This document shows positions 56,590 to 64,000 of a stretch of 64,000 bases of DNA, one piece after another. Source of the stretch: Vicia villosa (Eukaryota; Streptophyta; Magnoliopsida; Fabales; Fabaceae); the NCBI RefSeq assembly GCF_029867415.1, contig NC_081181.1:124253042-124317041 (forward strand), written 5' to 3'. Made by a program: the position numbers and the translations under genes. The notes below the pieces were generated by a model that saw only the letters and a list, made by a program, of their open reading frames with translations, was not told where the DNA came from and made no database searches. Every line of letters starts with the position of its first letter. Positions within the stretch are counted from its first letter, which is position 1.

Positions 56590-56820
56590 ATGAAGAAGAA
56601 AAACAGGTTTTTGAACTTATTTGCATTGTTGCCAAATCGTTTCAATCCTAGTTATGAGGCCCGGCAAAGATGCAACAATCTTGTGCATACCAGGATCGAA
56701 AAATTAGGTCTCTCTATCTATCATGAAGCATGTGGTCTATATATGGATGTTGCTGCAGCGGCTTGCAAGGATCTCGAGGCACGATTCTCGCAAGGAGACT
56801 GTGTTCGCATTGTTGAATAG
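56590..56820 (+). CDS. Uncharacterised 76-aa ORF
   Basis: MKKKNRFLNLFALLPNRFNP to SQGDCVRIVE, then stop. Codon use looks coding-like (CNNLVHTRIEKLGLSIYHEA, ACKDLEARFS). No family recognised. It may be one exon of a lost gene. Confidence 0.3.
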   Translation: MKKKNRFLNLFALLPNRFNPSYEARQRCNNLVHTRIEKLGLSIYHEACGLYMDVAAAACKDLEARFSQGDCVRIVE

Positions 56821-56829
56821 TGAAGAGTT

Positions 56830-56948
56830 CAACAGTTTAAAGAAATTCTAGGAAGAAGATGCAACTATTAGTTTTCTCGTGGGATTGAATGTTTAAAGAA
56901 ACTCTAGGAAGAAGATGCAACTATTAGTTTTCTCGTGGGATTGAATGA
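56830..56948. repeat. Tandem duplication after the 76-aa ORF
   Basis: TTTAAAGAAA(T/C)TCTAGGAAG and the following AAGATGCAACTATTAGTTTT occur twice in direct succession, period about 55 bp. From 56949 to 57384 nothing else is recognised. Confidence 0.85.
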
Positions 56949-57384
56949 ATCCCTTTGCAGTAGTACTCAGTTTAAAGAATCAAGGACATAAGGGAAATTT
57001 TGGTGTTTCAAAGGTTTTATCCAATCACTGGATTTCACTTAGAGTATAAAAAGTAAATAGTGTTTAGAAACTAGTCAATTATCAAGTTCACATGTTATTA
57101 AGGGGAAAATATCAAAAGTGTGTCTAAGAGTATCTCCTATTATTCCATTTGTCTAATGTTTGCATATGAAAACTTATTTGAATATGCAAAGTGATTTGAA
57201 TATGATTTTCCCACTTTTAAAGCAACAAGAGGTCCTTAAATGTTTAGCTGATAGTGAATCCAGAATAGTGACAAATATGTTCAGAATAGTTAAAATTATG
57301 TTAAAAGTATTGAGATTGATTTAAAAAACTCGAGTGAAATTGCAGAGTCCTATGTAATACTGATATACTTGAACTAAATTTGCA

Positions 57385-57507
57385 GAACCCTCAATGAAGA
57401 GGACTCTTCCAAAAACTGGCGTATGCCGCTAATTGTGACGCTGACACGGTATTCTTTAGTAAAAGGCGAAAGAATAGTTCGCTATGTCATCATCACACGG
57501 CTCCGTA
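57385..57507 (-). ncRNA. U5: U5 snRNA, best-preserved copy
   Basis: ACGGAGCCGTGTGATGATGA, loop TTCGCCTTTTACTAAAGAA, GTGTCAGCGTCACAATTAGC, Sm site AGTTTTTGGA and 3' hairpin GAGTCCTCTTCATTGAGGGTTC. All U5 core parts are present. A downstream CAAATTTAGTTCAA fits the plant snRNA 3' box CA(N3-10)AGTNNAA. USE and TATA are well placed. The 3' hairpin carries changes relative to copy 52831 (CTTCATTGAGG against CAATTTGAGG) that weaken pairing slightly. Confidence 0.95.
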
Positions 57508-57532
57508 GTTGATAGCAATAGAGGTGCTTACA

Positions 57533-57582
57533 TTTTATATATAAGCTGCATAGCTTGTTTTATGAAGTAGACAATGTGGGAC
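57533..57582 (-). promoter_or_regulatory. U5 promoter: USE and TATA
   Basis: Minus-strand GTCCCACATTG (57582-57572), then TATATAAAA (57541-57533) after about 30 bp, then the RNA start about 27 bp on. Pol II-like spacing. Confidence 0.88.
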
Positions 57583-57665
57583 TTCAAATCTCACTTGATT
57601 CCTACCTTTAATTACTAAAGTATAGCAACAATTGAATTTCAATGCAAATACAGCACATGACTCAC

Positions 57666-57777
57666 CTTGCAACAGAGGAGTTGTATTAAGCTAATTGATT
57701 TGTTCCATCTTTAAAAATCTCACCATTTTCATTGTCAAAATCTACTACGGCTATAGCCTATAGCATACAAAACAATC
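57666..57777 (-). other. Exon-like unit, copy 5, with stop
   Basis: CAGGATTGTTTTGTATGC to GTTGCAAGGTGAG. An 8-base duplication (CTATAGGCTATAG) and TTAGCTTAA break the frame. Confidence 0.35.
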
Positions 57778-58340
57778 CTGTGGAAGACAAAGAGGATTTA
57801 CCTTAGTGTTATGCATGCACCGTAAACAGTTAGGCTTGACATATTTCATCAAAAACACCAATGAAAGAAGGTAGTCATGGATAGAGTATATAAATTGAGC
57901 ACTGCCAAACAACAGATTTCTCTTAGACTATAAAAAAGCAACAGCTTCTCTTATGAAAACTACATGATCTTTCCAAACCTCAATTCTATTCTAGCCTAGT
58001 GGTGCTTAACTGGAGCATATAGCATTGAAAACTACATACCTATATTCCTTAAAATTAACATCAAAAAGGCATTTGAATCTTGATACATAAGATTTTAACT
58101 TTTTTATCAATCATTTTTGGCAGAGAGGTTTCATCAATAGTTGAAACATTTTAGAGTTATGTAGCACCGACACTTCAAAAAAGGTGTGTCAGTGTCCCCG
58201 AAACCTATAATAACACTTGTGATTACATTTAATCCGAAACCTATATGACACTTTTATTACATTTAATTTATTATTTTTCTAAAAATTATTATCGGTGTCG
58301 ACGTGTCATTGTCAGACGTTTCCGCCGTGTCGTGTTTCCG
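57778..58340. other. Intergenic sequence between U5 and the U3 fragment
   Basis: No gene recognised. From about 58165 there are GTGTCAGTGTCC and GTCGACGTGTCATTGTCAG motifs with two partial copies of CCGAAACCTATA, suggesting a MITE-like repeat without clear ends. Confidence 0.4.
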
Positions 58341-58344
58341 GTTA

Positions 58345-58390
58345 GAGTGTGTCTTGGTTCTACTGTCTGACAGACTCAAAACCCTTTTTT
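58345..58390 (+). pseudogene. U3 snoRNA 3'-end fragment
   Basis: TTGGTTCTACTGTCTGACAG with ACTCAAAACCCTTTTTT matches the end of U3 (48706-48763) with the segment between GGTTCTACT and GTTCTGACAG deleted. The flank at 58680-58735 also matches the U3 3' flank. Confidence 0.85.
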
Positions 58391-59129
58391 CTTCAATCAT
58401 GTTTTTGCTACAGAACCAAAAAATCATTTGCAAATTTTTACGAAAAAAAGATTTATTGAGAAAAGAATGACATTGTTTACCTTGCTTGGTTCATAGATGA
58501 TGGAAGCTTCTTGTTTGGTGTTGATGCGGCGGTTTACAAAGCTTTGCAAGTGGAAATGGAAACAGTAAAAAAGGGAACTCAGATCGTCTCCCTCTCCAAA
58601 ACATCTTCTTCAAAACATAGAGATTGCTGCTCCAGTTATCAAAATCATAACGCACTAAAAAATCTCAGCAGCAGTAGGAAGACGAAACGTTTATCCATTT
58701 TTTCCCTCTGATTGTGTTTTGGTAAAGTGTTTTATTTTAGTTCCTGGACTTGTTGCCACGTAACTAACTATGTTCAAGCCAACAATGCACTAATGGTTGA
58801 TTTACTAACACATACTCCATTTCATTTTAGTTATGTATAAATAAATAAATATAATGTATTATTAAAAGAATCTCCTATAACATTTCATGGGGTTATTAGG
58901 TATTATGTGGGCTTAAAGTTGCCCATCTGCTTTCGAAAATAAAATAAATCTCTGGAAGTACTTTTATTTACTTAGCGTGAAAACGTTCTGTAGGTGCATC
59001 TACGGAATATGTCTGTATGTATATCAACGTAAATAAGTCAGATACAAAATAACGACGATAAAAAAAAACATTTATAGATTAAAATCGGCATTACATTAAT
59101 GATTTCAACTATAAATTAAATATTACATT
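58391..59129. other. Intergenic sequence
   Basis: A 66-codon plus frame at 58511-58711 (VDAAVYKALQVEMETVKKG at its start) looks weakly coding but has no partner exon. From 58930 on, AT-rich sequence leads into the ORF at 59130. Confidence 0.35.
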
Positions 59130-59498
59130 TCAATAGCTACGTGGACGCTTGCACGTCTCTAGAATTTGCTCGACTGTTCTTTGAACTGTTGCTACGAACT
59201 CGAGCGGGATTTTCTCTTCGAAGTTGTAATACATTCGCCATATCGCCAAAACATCCTCTCGGTTCTTGAGCTCAAAGTTGTTATAAACGGCGTTCCCTCC
59301 GCTGTCAACTGAAGGTGAACGATACTCGAGTTTCACAACATTTCGTTTGTCTCCATAAGGTAGGCGATAGCGGATTTCGCCAATGATATCATCGAGCGAG
59401 GTGTAATCGTTGTGTTTGAACGTCTGCCCTGGTGTTCTACCGTCAGAGTGTGAGACCCTTGCGACATACCAACGAATGTTGACATCATATAGAGACAT
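59130..59498 (-). CDS. Uncharacterised 122-aa protein, repeat-associated
   Basis: MSLYDVNIRWYVARVSHSDG to ILETCKRPRSY. It is largely polar, with YTSLDDIIGEIRYRLPYGDK and a C-terminal ILET helix. A minus-strand TATA (CTATAAAT, 59544-59537) and a leader ACACAAACACAAAAATG precede it, so it looks like a complete small gene. The style is that of short legume proteins found near transposon-derived sequence. I cannot name a domain. The flanking TCTACGGAA motifs (about 59001, 59651 and 59691) suggest it lies in a repeat. Confidence 0.5.
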   Translation of the reverse strand: MSLYDVNIRWYVARVSHSDGRTPGQTFKHNDYTSLDDIIGEIRYRLPYGDKRNVVKLEYRSPSVDSGGNAVYNNFELKNREDVLAIWRMYYNFEEKIPLEFVATVQRTVEQILETCKRPRSY

Positions 59499-59883
59499 TT
59501 TTGTGTTTGTGTGAAAGACAACACAAGAAACCCCAAATTTATAGAAAACCTAGGTGAATATGGACCACCCATTTTCTGGCACAAAACTTTTCGTATGTAT
59601 ATCCAAGAAAAGAACCTAGATATTTTGTTTTCGCGGGTATATCTACGGAAAAAACTCATAGTTTGCAATATTTGAACCTTCTATAGAAACATCTACGGAA
59701 CTTTCTCTGTTGGTTTTTTTAACACAACAGAATAATATAGCAGGACAGTATTGCATAGTTTTGGATAAAAAATGACACTTATATTACAATGTTAAATATT
59801 GCAATGTTAACTTTCCATTAGAATTATAGGCGGAGGCTATCACCAAAATCATAACAGAAAAAGTTTGTCGCTAAACAAATAAT

Positions 59884-60080
59884 GGCTAAAAGATACTACT
59901 ATAAGGTAATGCAAGAAGGCGACCTGGTACTACGACAAATGGGCATGCTCGCTCAACTGAGAAAGTTGCAACCCAATTAGGAAAGTTTGTTCCACATATT
60001 ATAGAATCTCCCACCGGGAGCATATAAGCTATTGGAGTTGGATGGAAGACTCGTACCCATGACTTAGAATTTTGTTTGTT
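59884..60080 (+). pseudogene. Ty3/gypsy integrase C-terminal relic
   Basis: YKVMQEGDLVLRQMG, then LRKLQPN and, after frame changes, ELDGRLVPMT-like and NFVCLEYF-like text. This is the usual end of Tat/Athila-type integrases (GDLVLR...LEELDGRPVPRTW). Confidence 0.7.
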
Positions 60081-60184
60081 TAGAATATTTTTACAGTTGA
60101 ACTATTTGTAAATTTTTGAGGGGGCATATTATCCACCTATATGTGAACTTTTAAATGATTATTAGAAGGGGGACTTTTGATTTG

Positions 60185-60480
60185 AGTACCATGCATGTTG
60201 GACTCTCACATGAAGGTCCTTGTCGCTTATAAAGGCAATATACGAACACGGTGGAATTCTACGAGAAAATCGTTGTTGCATGTTAAGTCAATAAGAACAT
60301 GTTAGACTTCCATAGGAAGATCCCTGCCACCTCTAAAGGCAATACATGATTACGCTGAACTTCCACAGAAAGATAATTTCCACCTCTAAAGGTAATATGT
60401 GAACACTATAATCTTCCACAAGAAGATTAATGTCGCCTCTTAAGGCAATACGAATATGTTGAATTTCCACATGAAGATCC
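60185..60480 (+). repeat. Degenerate tandem repeats, ~55 bp, in a gypsy 3' UTR
   Basis: About five units share (C)TTCCACA(T/G)GAAGAT followed by CACCTCTAAAGGCAATA. A stray unit lies at 60570-60595, beyond the putative LTR start. Confidence 0.75.
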
Positions 60481-60484
60481 TTAC

Positions 60485-61300
60485 TGTAACACCCCAATTT
60501 TTAATTATTTCTTTTAATTGAAATTATAATATTTATTTGAGTGATGTATTGGATTAATAGAGTGATGTTGAACTTCCACATGAAGATCTTTACGCATCAA
60601 TATGCTTGGTCCTCGCATGATACACCTGATCGTTTGTGAAATAAATTGAACGGTGCCTATCATAATGCAGTTGAACTCCACCTTGCTCAAGATCAAAGTA
60701 CCAATTTTCACTCCTTCTTTTCTCTTTTTATGTAATGTTGTACCGTGTAGGACAACACTTTACTTTATCTCTTTTTTGGTTTTGCAGATTATGGACAGAA
60801 GTTTGGTCTTGAGGATTAAAGCAAGAGTTAGTCACTAGGTCAAAGACTTTATGATACAGGTTTTTTACTTCCTTATTTTTCTCTTTTTCTTCTTTTTTTT
60901 TTGTAGGGACAACTTTAGATGACTTCTCTTTGTGTCCATACTTGAATTTTGACTTGGATTTCTGAACTTTTGAATTGCTTTGTTGAAATTTGCTAATTCC
61001 ACTTGACTCGGGCTTTTGAACTTTTTGAATAGTTTTTGTTGAATTTTGCTAATTCCACTTGACTTGGGCTTTTGACCTTTTGAGTTGTATTGCTGAATTT
61101 GTTAATTCCACCATTTGTTCTTTGTTTCATGAACCAGTGGTGTAAGAAGAAATGGTATAAAAAGAAATGGACTTGAATTTGAATGAAATTTGGATATTCT
61201 TAAATCACGAATTTCTTTAGATGACCTTAAAACTTGGAATGATCCTTTTTATGTAATTCTTGAATGGAAATGATGGAACATCCTTGAAATAATGTGAAAC
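60485..61300 (+). mobile_element. Probable gypsy LTR, truncated
   Basis: TGTAACACCCCAATTTTTAA follows the 3' UTR repeats and is a common plant LTR start. Three ~60-bp repeats (GAATTTTGCTAATTCCACTTG) occupy 60975-61125. It stops where copia sequence begins near 61316. No target duplication seen. Confidence 0.55.
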
Positions 61301-61315
61301 AAAAATGTTTTTGCA

Positions 61316-62744
61316 TTATGAACTTGGAAATGTATTGAATCTTAAATCGAAACTTGAAGTAATGACCTTGAACAAAGCTCTCGAATTTTGAATGAACAAT
61401 GTATTTAAGATGAATGAAAGAACTCTCTTAAATTTAACAATTTGAAAAGACAATGATTCACAATTCTTACACACAAGTTTTTCTTTTTGATCATTAATCA
61501 TCTTTTCTTTTTCATCCTTGAGTTCCTTTTTAATTGTTTCTACTTTCTCTTCTAAGGACAAAATTTGTTTTTCTTGAGATGTTATAGTTTTATATAATTT
61601 TTTGCATTCATTTAACAATTCATCTATAGCACCTTGTGCATCATTTTTAGATAGTAAATTCGTTACTAACCTCATTGTCTTCATCATCAGAATGGTGTGA
61701 GGCCATCAATGCCAGATTTGTATATTCTTTGCTTTTGGAATCGGATGATGAACTTACTTCATTGTCTTCCCATGCTATATATGCTCTCTTTGATTTTTTA
61801 TCTGTATTTCTCTTGAAGTATTTATTCTTGTTTTCAAGTGTAGGGCATTCACTTTTGACATGTCCTTTTTCTCCATATTCAAAGCATTTAACCTTCCTTG
61901 TTGGTGCTTCCTCTTTAATGATCTCCTTTTTCCTTTCTTTTCTTAGAAATTTTTCAAACATTTTAATAAACTCATTATCTTCTTCACTAGTGGATTCATC
62001 CTCTTGATTGTTATCATGATGTTTGACTCTTGTCTTTAAGGCAATGTCTTTTGAATCTTTTACTTGAATTTCATGTGTTTCAAGTCTTCCGAGTTCTGTT
62101 TCATATTCTTGAAGTTTACCGGACAAGGTTGTGGAGGTCATTTTTTATAGATTCTTTTTCTCGGATATCGCTGTTACTTTCGGTTGCCATTCTCTTGTTA
62201 AATATCTAAGCACCTTTAGATTTTGTTCCTCGGTAGAGACTTTCTTTCCAAGAGCACTCAAATGATTTATTAAGTGAACGAATCTTTTTTGTAAATCAAG
62301 GATTGGTTCTCTGGGCTGCATTCTGAATAATTCATATTCTTAACTTAAAGTATTTAAACGAGATCTCTTAACTTCAACGGTTCCTTCATGAGTTTCGACT
62401 AAAGTATCCCATATTTCTTTTGTCGTTATGCATGCCGAGACACAAAAGAATTCATCCATACTAAGTGCACCTTGAAGAAGATTGATTGCCTTTTTATCAT
62501 AGAGGACTTTTTTATTATCATCATCATTCCATGAAACTTTAAGCTTTGTTGATTCAACGCCATCGACAACAGTTGTAGGAACAAAGGGACCATTTTGGAC
62601 TGCTTCCCATACTTCTTCTCTTTGTGCTTATAAGTGAGCCTTCATTCGGATTTTCCAAAAGTCAAAGTATTCGCCACAAAACAATGGAGGCTTGTTGTTA
62701 CTACCACCATTTTTGAAAACAGGATTTTGATTTGCGGAAGCCAT
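61316..62744 (-). pseudogene. Ty1/copia gag relic
   Basis: ATG at 62744, reading MASANQNPVFKNGGSNNKPP, then EYFDFWKIRMKAHL. It continues with stops and frame changes through QREEVWEAVQNGPF, DEFFCVSACITTKEIWDTL and REPILDLQKRFVHLINHL. The 164-codon frame 61647-62141 holds the zinc knuckle as CFEYGEKGHVKSECP, with Tyr replacing the second Cys. After that come EEKVETIKKELKDEKEKM coiled-coil text and truncation near 61316. Pol is absent. Confidence 0.88.
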
Positions 62745-62777
62745 TCTGGATCTTTAGGAACAAGTTACCTATAACTT

Positions 62778-62790
62778 GCTCTGATGCCAA
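62778..62790 (-). other. Copia primer-binding site (tRNA-Met type)
   Basis: Minus-strand TTGGCATCAGAGC, one base from the LTR end, matches the TGGTATCAGAGC initiator-tRNA site typical of copia elements except for one base. Confidence 0.88.
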
Positions 62791-62791
62791 T

Positions 62792-64000
62792 TGTAAGTTT
62801 ATTGAGTGCGCCTTAAAGGGGTGAATTAGGACTTTGAAGATTTATCCGGTTTTTGAATACTTGTACTTATTTTTCTGATTTGGTGCAAGAGTTTATACAT
62901 ATATTTCTTTCTTTTATGGTTTGAATTTGTGAAAGCGGTAAATGCAGAAAAGTAAAGAACACAATGATGTATACTGGTTCCCCTTATAATTCGAGAGTAC
63001 CCCAGTCCCCTTTCAACATTAAAGAGATTTCACTATTGTTAGATCTTTGTACAAGACTCCTCCTACAATCTTCTAACAAAACCACCAAGAACAATCCTCT
63101 TGGATTTTCACTAAGTATATTAAGAGAAAAATCCTCTCTTAATGACTTTCTTGCTTCCAACAATCCTGGACAACAAGAACAATTAACCAAGTAGAACAAG
63201 AAAACAATCCTTTCCTTTCTACTAACTTGTTTCCAACAATCCTGGATAACAAGAATACAATAAGTATTTGATTTTGTATAAGAGTTTGAATAGTAGAACA
63301 ATGTATCAATCACTTGATTGATCTTCCCTTCCAATGACAATATTTCACAATTCTTAAAGTAATAGATTGCTCAAGTATTTTCTAGTTTGGATGACATGAA
63401 AGTGTGTAGAAAATATCTTGACAATGATTGAAGAATAACAATGTGAAATTCTGAAAATTTCTAAGAGTTTTTTTGATTGGAAGAGGTGGCGAATGAATTT
63501 GAAATTTTGAGTATATATAGATGTTCATAACACCCCTTGAAATATCACAAGTTTCTGTAGATTAATCATGAACAATTGCCAAGATTAAAGGAAATGTTTC
63601 AATGAAAAGGTATGTGGAAAGGTGCTATGAAATGCTGCTGTTTTTCAAAAAAACGTATAGGGGAAATCGATTTCCCTTAGCATGAAATCGATTTCATGCA
63701 TGTAACGTTAACAAAATTTCAAAAACAAACAGTGGGAAATCGATTTCCTCTTTAGGTAAATCGATTTCCATAGTGCAAAAAGTTAATTTTTGCTTCTGGA
63801 AATGTTTTAAGACAGTGGCAAATCGATTTCATGTTATGGTAAATCGATTTACCCACTGTAAAACTTGAACAAAAGATTTTGCAAATGTTTGTTATTATCA
63901 TGAATGGTCTATGTAATGGTTGGTTGATTTCTTGAGCATCTAAGACTTTAGAGAATGTAAGTATAGTCATTATACCTTCTTGAAGTGCAAGCTTGATTCC
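62792..64000 (-). mobile_element. Copia 5' LTR, running off the right edge
   Basis: On the minus strand it ends AACTTACA before the primer site. It contains the R/U5-like stretch TCTAACAATAGTGAAATC and near-palindromic AAATCGATTT motifs (63665-63850, six or more copies). The start is not within the window. Confidence 0.8.

Noticed and set aside
58511..58711. 66-codon ORF starting with VDAAVYKALQVEMETVKKG
   Set aside because: The start looks protein-like, but no family, splice partner or promoter could be supported.

Overview
The window is plant nuclear DNA, almost certainly from a galegoid legume of the Vicia/Pisum/Lathyrus type. Ogre-lineage Ty3/gypsy sequence fills most of the first 25 kb. 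There are also Ty1/copia remains, MITEs, a CACTA transposon and a 5S-bearing Cassandra-like LTR. The host genes have plant introns and plant snRNA promoter elements. All assignments come from reading motifs and recognising families; no database search was run.

Layout. 1-25548: one or more Ogre-like elements rearranged into a series of LTRs separated by pieces of 3' untranslated region. These are the end of pol (RNase H and integrase), LTR 1 (3486-7919), a short 3' UTR piece, an internally deleted LTR 2 (8128-9127), a second integrase end plus 3' UTR, and LTR 3 (20893-about 25548). The second 3' UTR is split by a 9608-bp CACTA transposon (10737-20344) with a TAA target duplication. That transposon has two apparently intact genes: a 1071-aa TNPD-type transposase and a 12-exon gene joining a Transposase_24-like region to a Ulp1-like cysteine protease. 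Each full LTR also carries a 55-codon ORF for a predicted two-helix membrane protein just downstream of the LTR TATA box. An older LTR fragment at 50.4-52.7 kb keeps the same ORF open.

25.6-45.3 kb: a Cassandra-like LTR, two MITEs, a complete three-exon ZIP metal transporter gene (27955-29180), a solo LTR with a GTATC duplication, and two inverted DUF241 paralogues (32734-33606 minus, 44449-45303 plus) with matching promoters. Between the paralogues are DUF241 and LRR relics, a MULE/FAR1 relic, a U1 pseudogene, a tRNA-Ser gene and a minus-strand copia element (36206-41378, AGTAA duplication). A foldback MITE in an AT microsatellite splits the 3' LTR of that copia element.

45.8-58.4 kb: a cluster of small RNA genes that no ORF-based annotation would show. 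It holds one U3 snoRNA gene (plus), one U1 and one U4 snRNA gene (minus), two plausible U5 genes and two U5 pseudogenes (minus), two tRNA-Val genes (plus), and U1 and U3 fragments. Upstream sequence elements (RTCCCACATCG type), TATA boxes and 3'-box-like signals are visible. The cluster appears to have grown by repeated local duplication, carrying along exon-like pieces of an unidentified gene family.

58.4-64 kb: a small uncharacterised minus-strand ORF with a TATA box, a gypsy integrase relic with 3' tandem repeats and an LTR, and a minus-strand copia gag relic whose LTR runs off the right edge.
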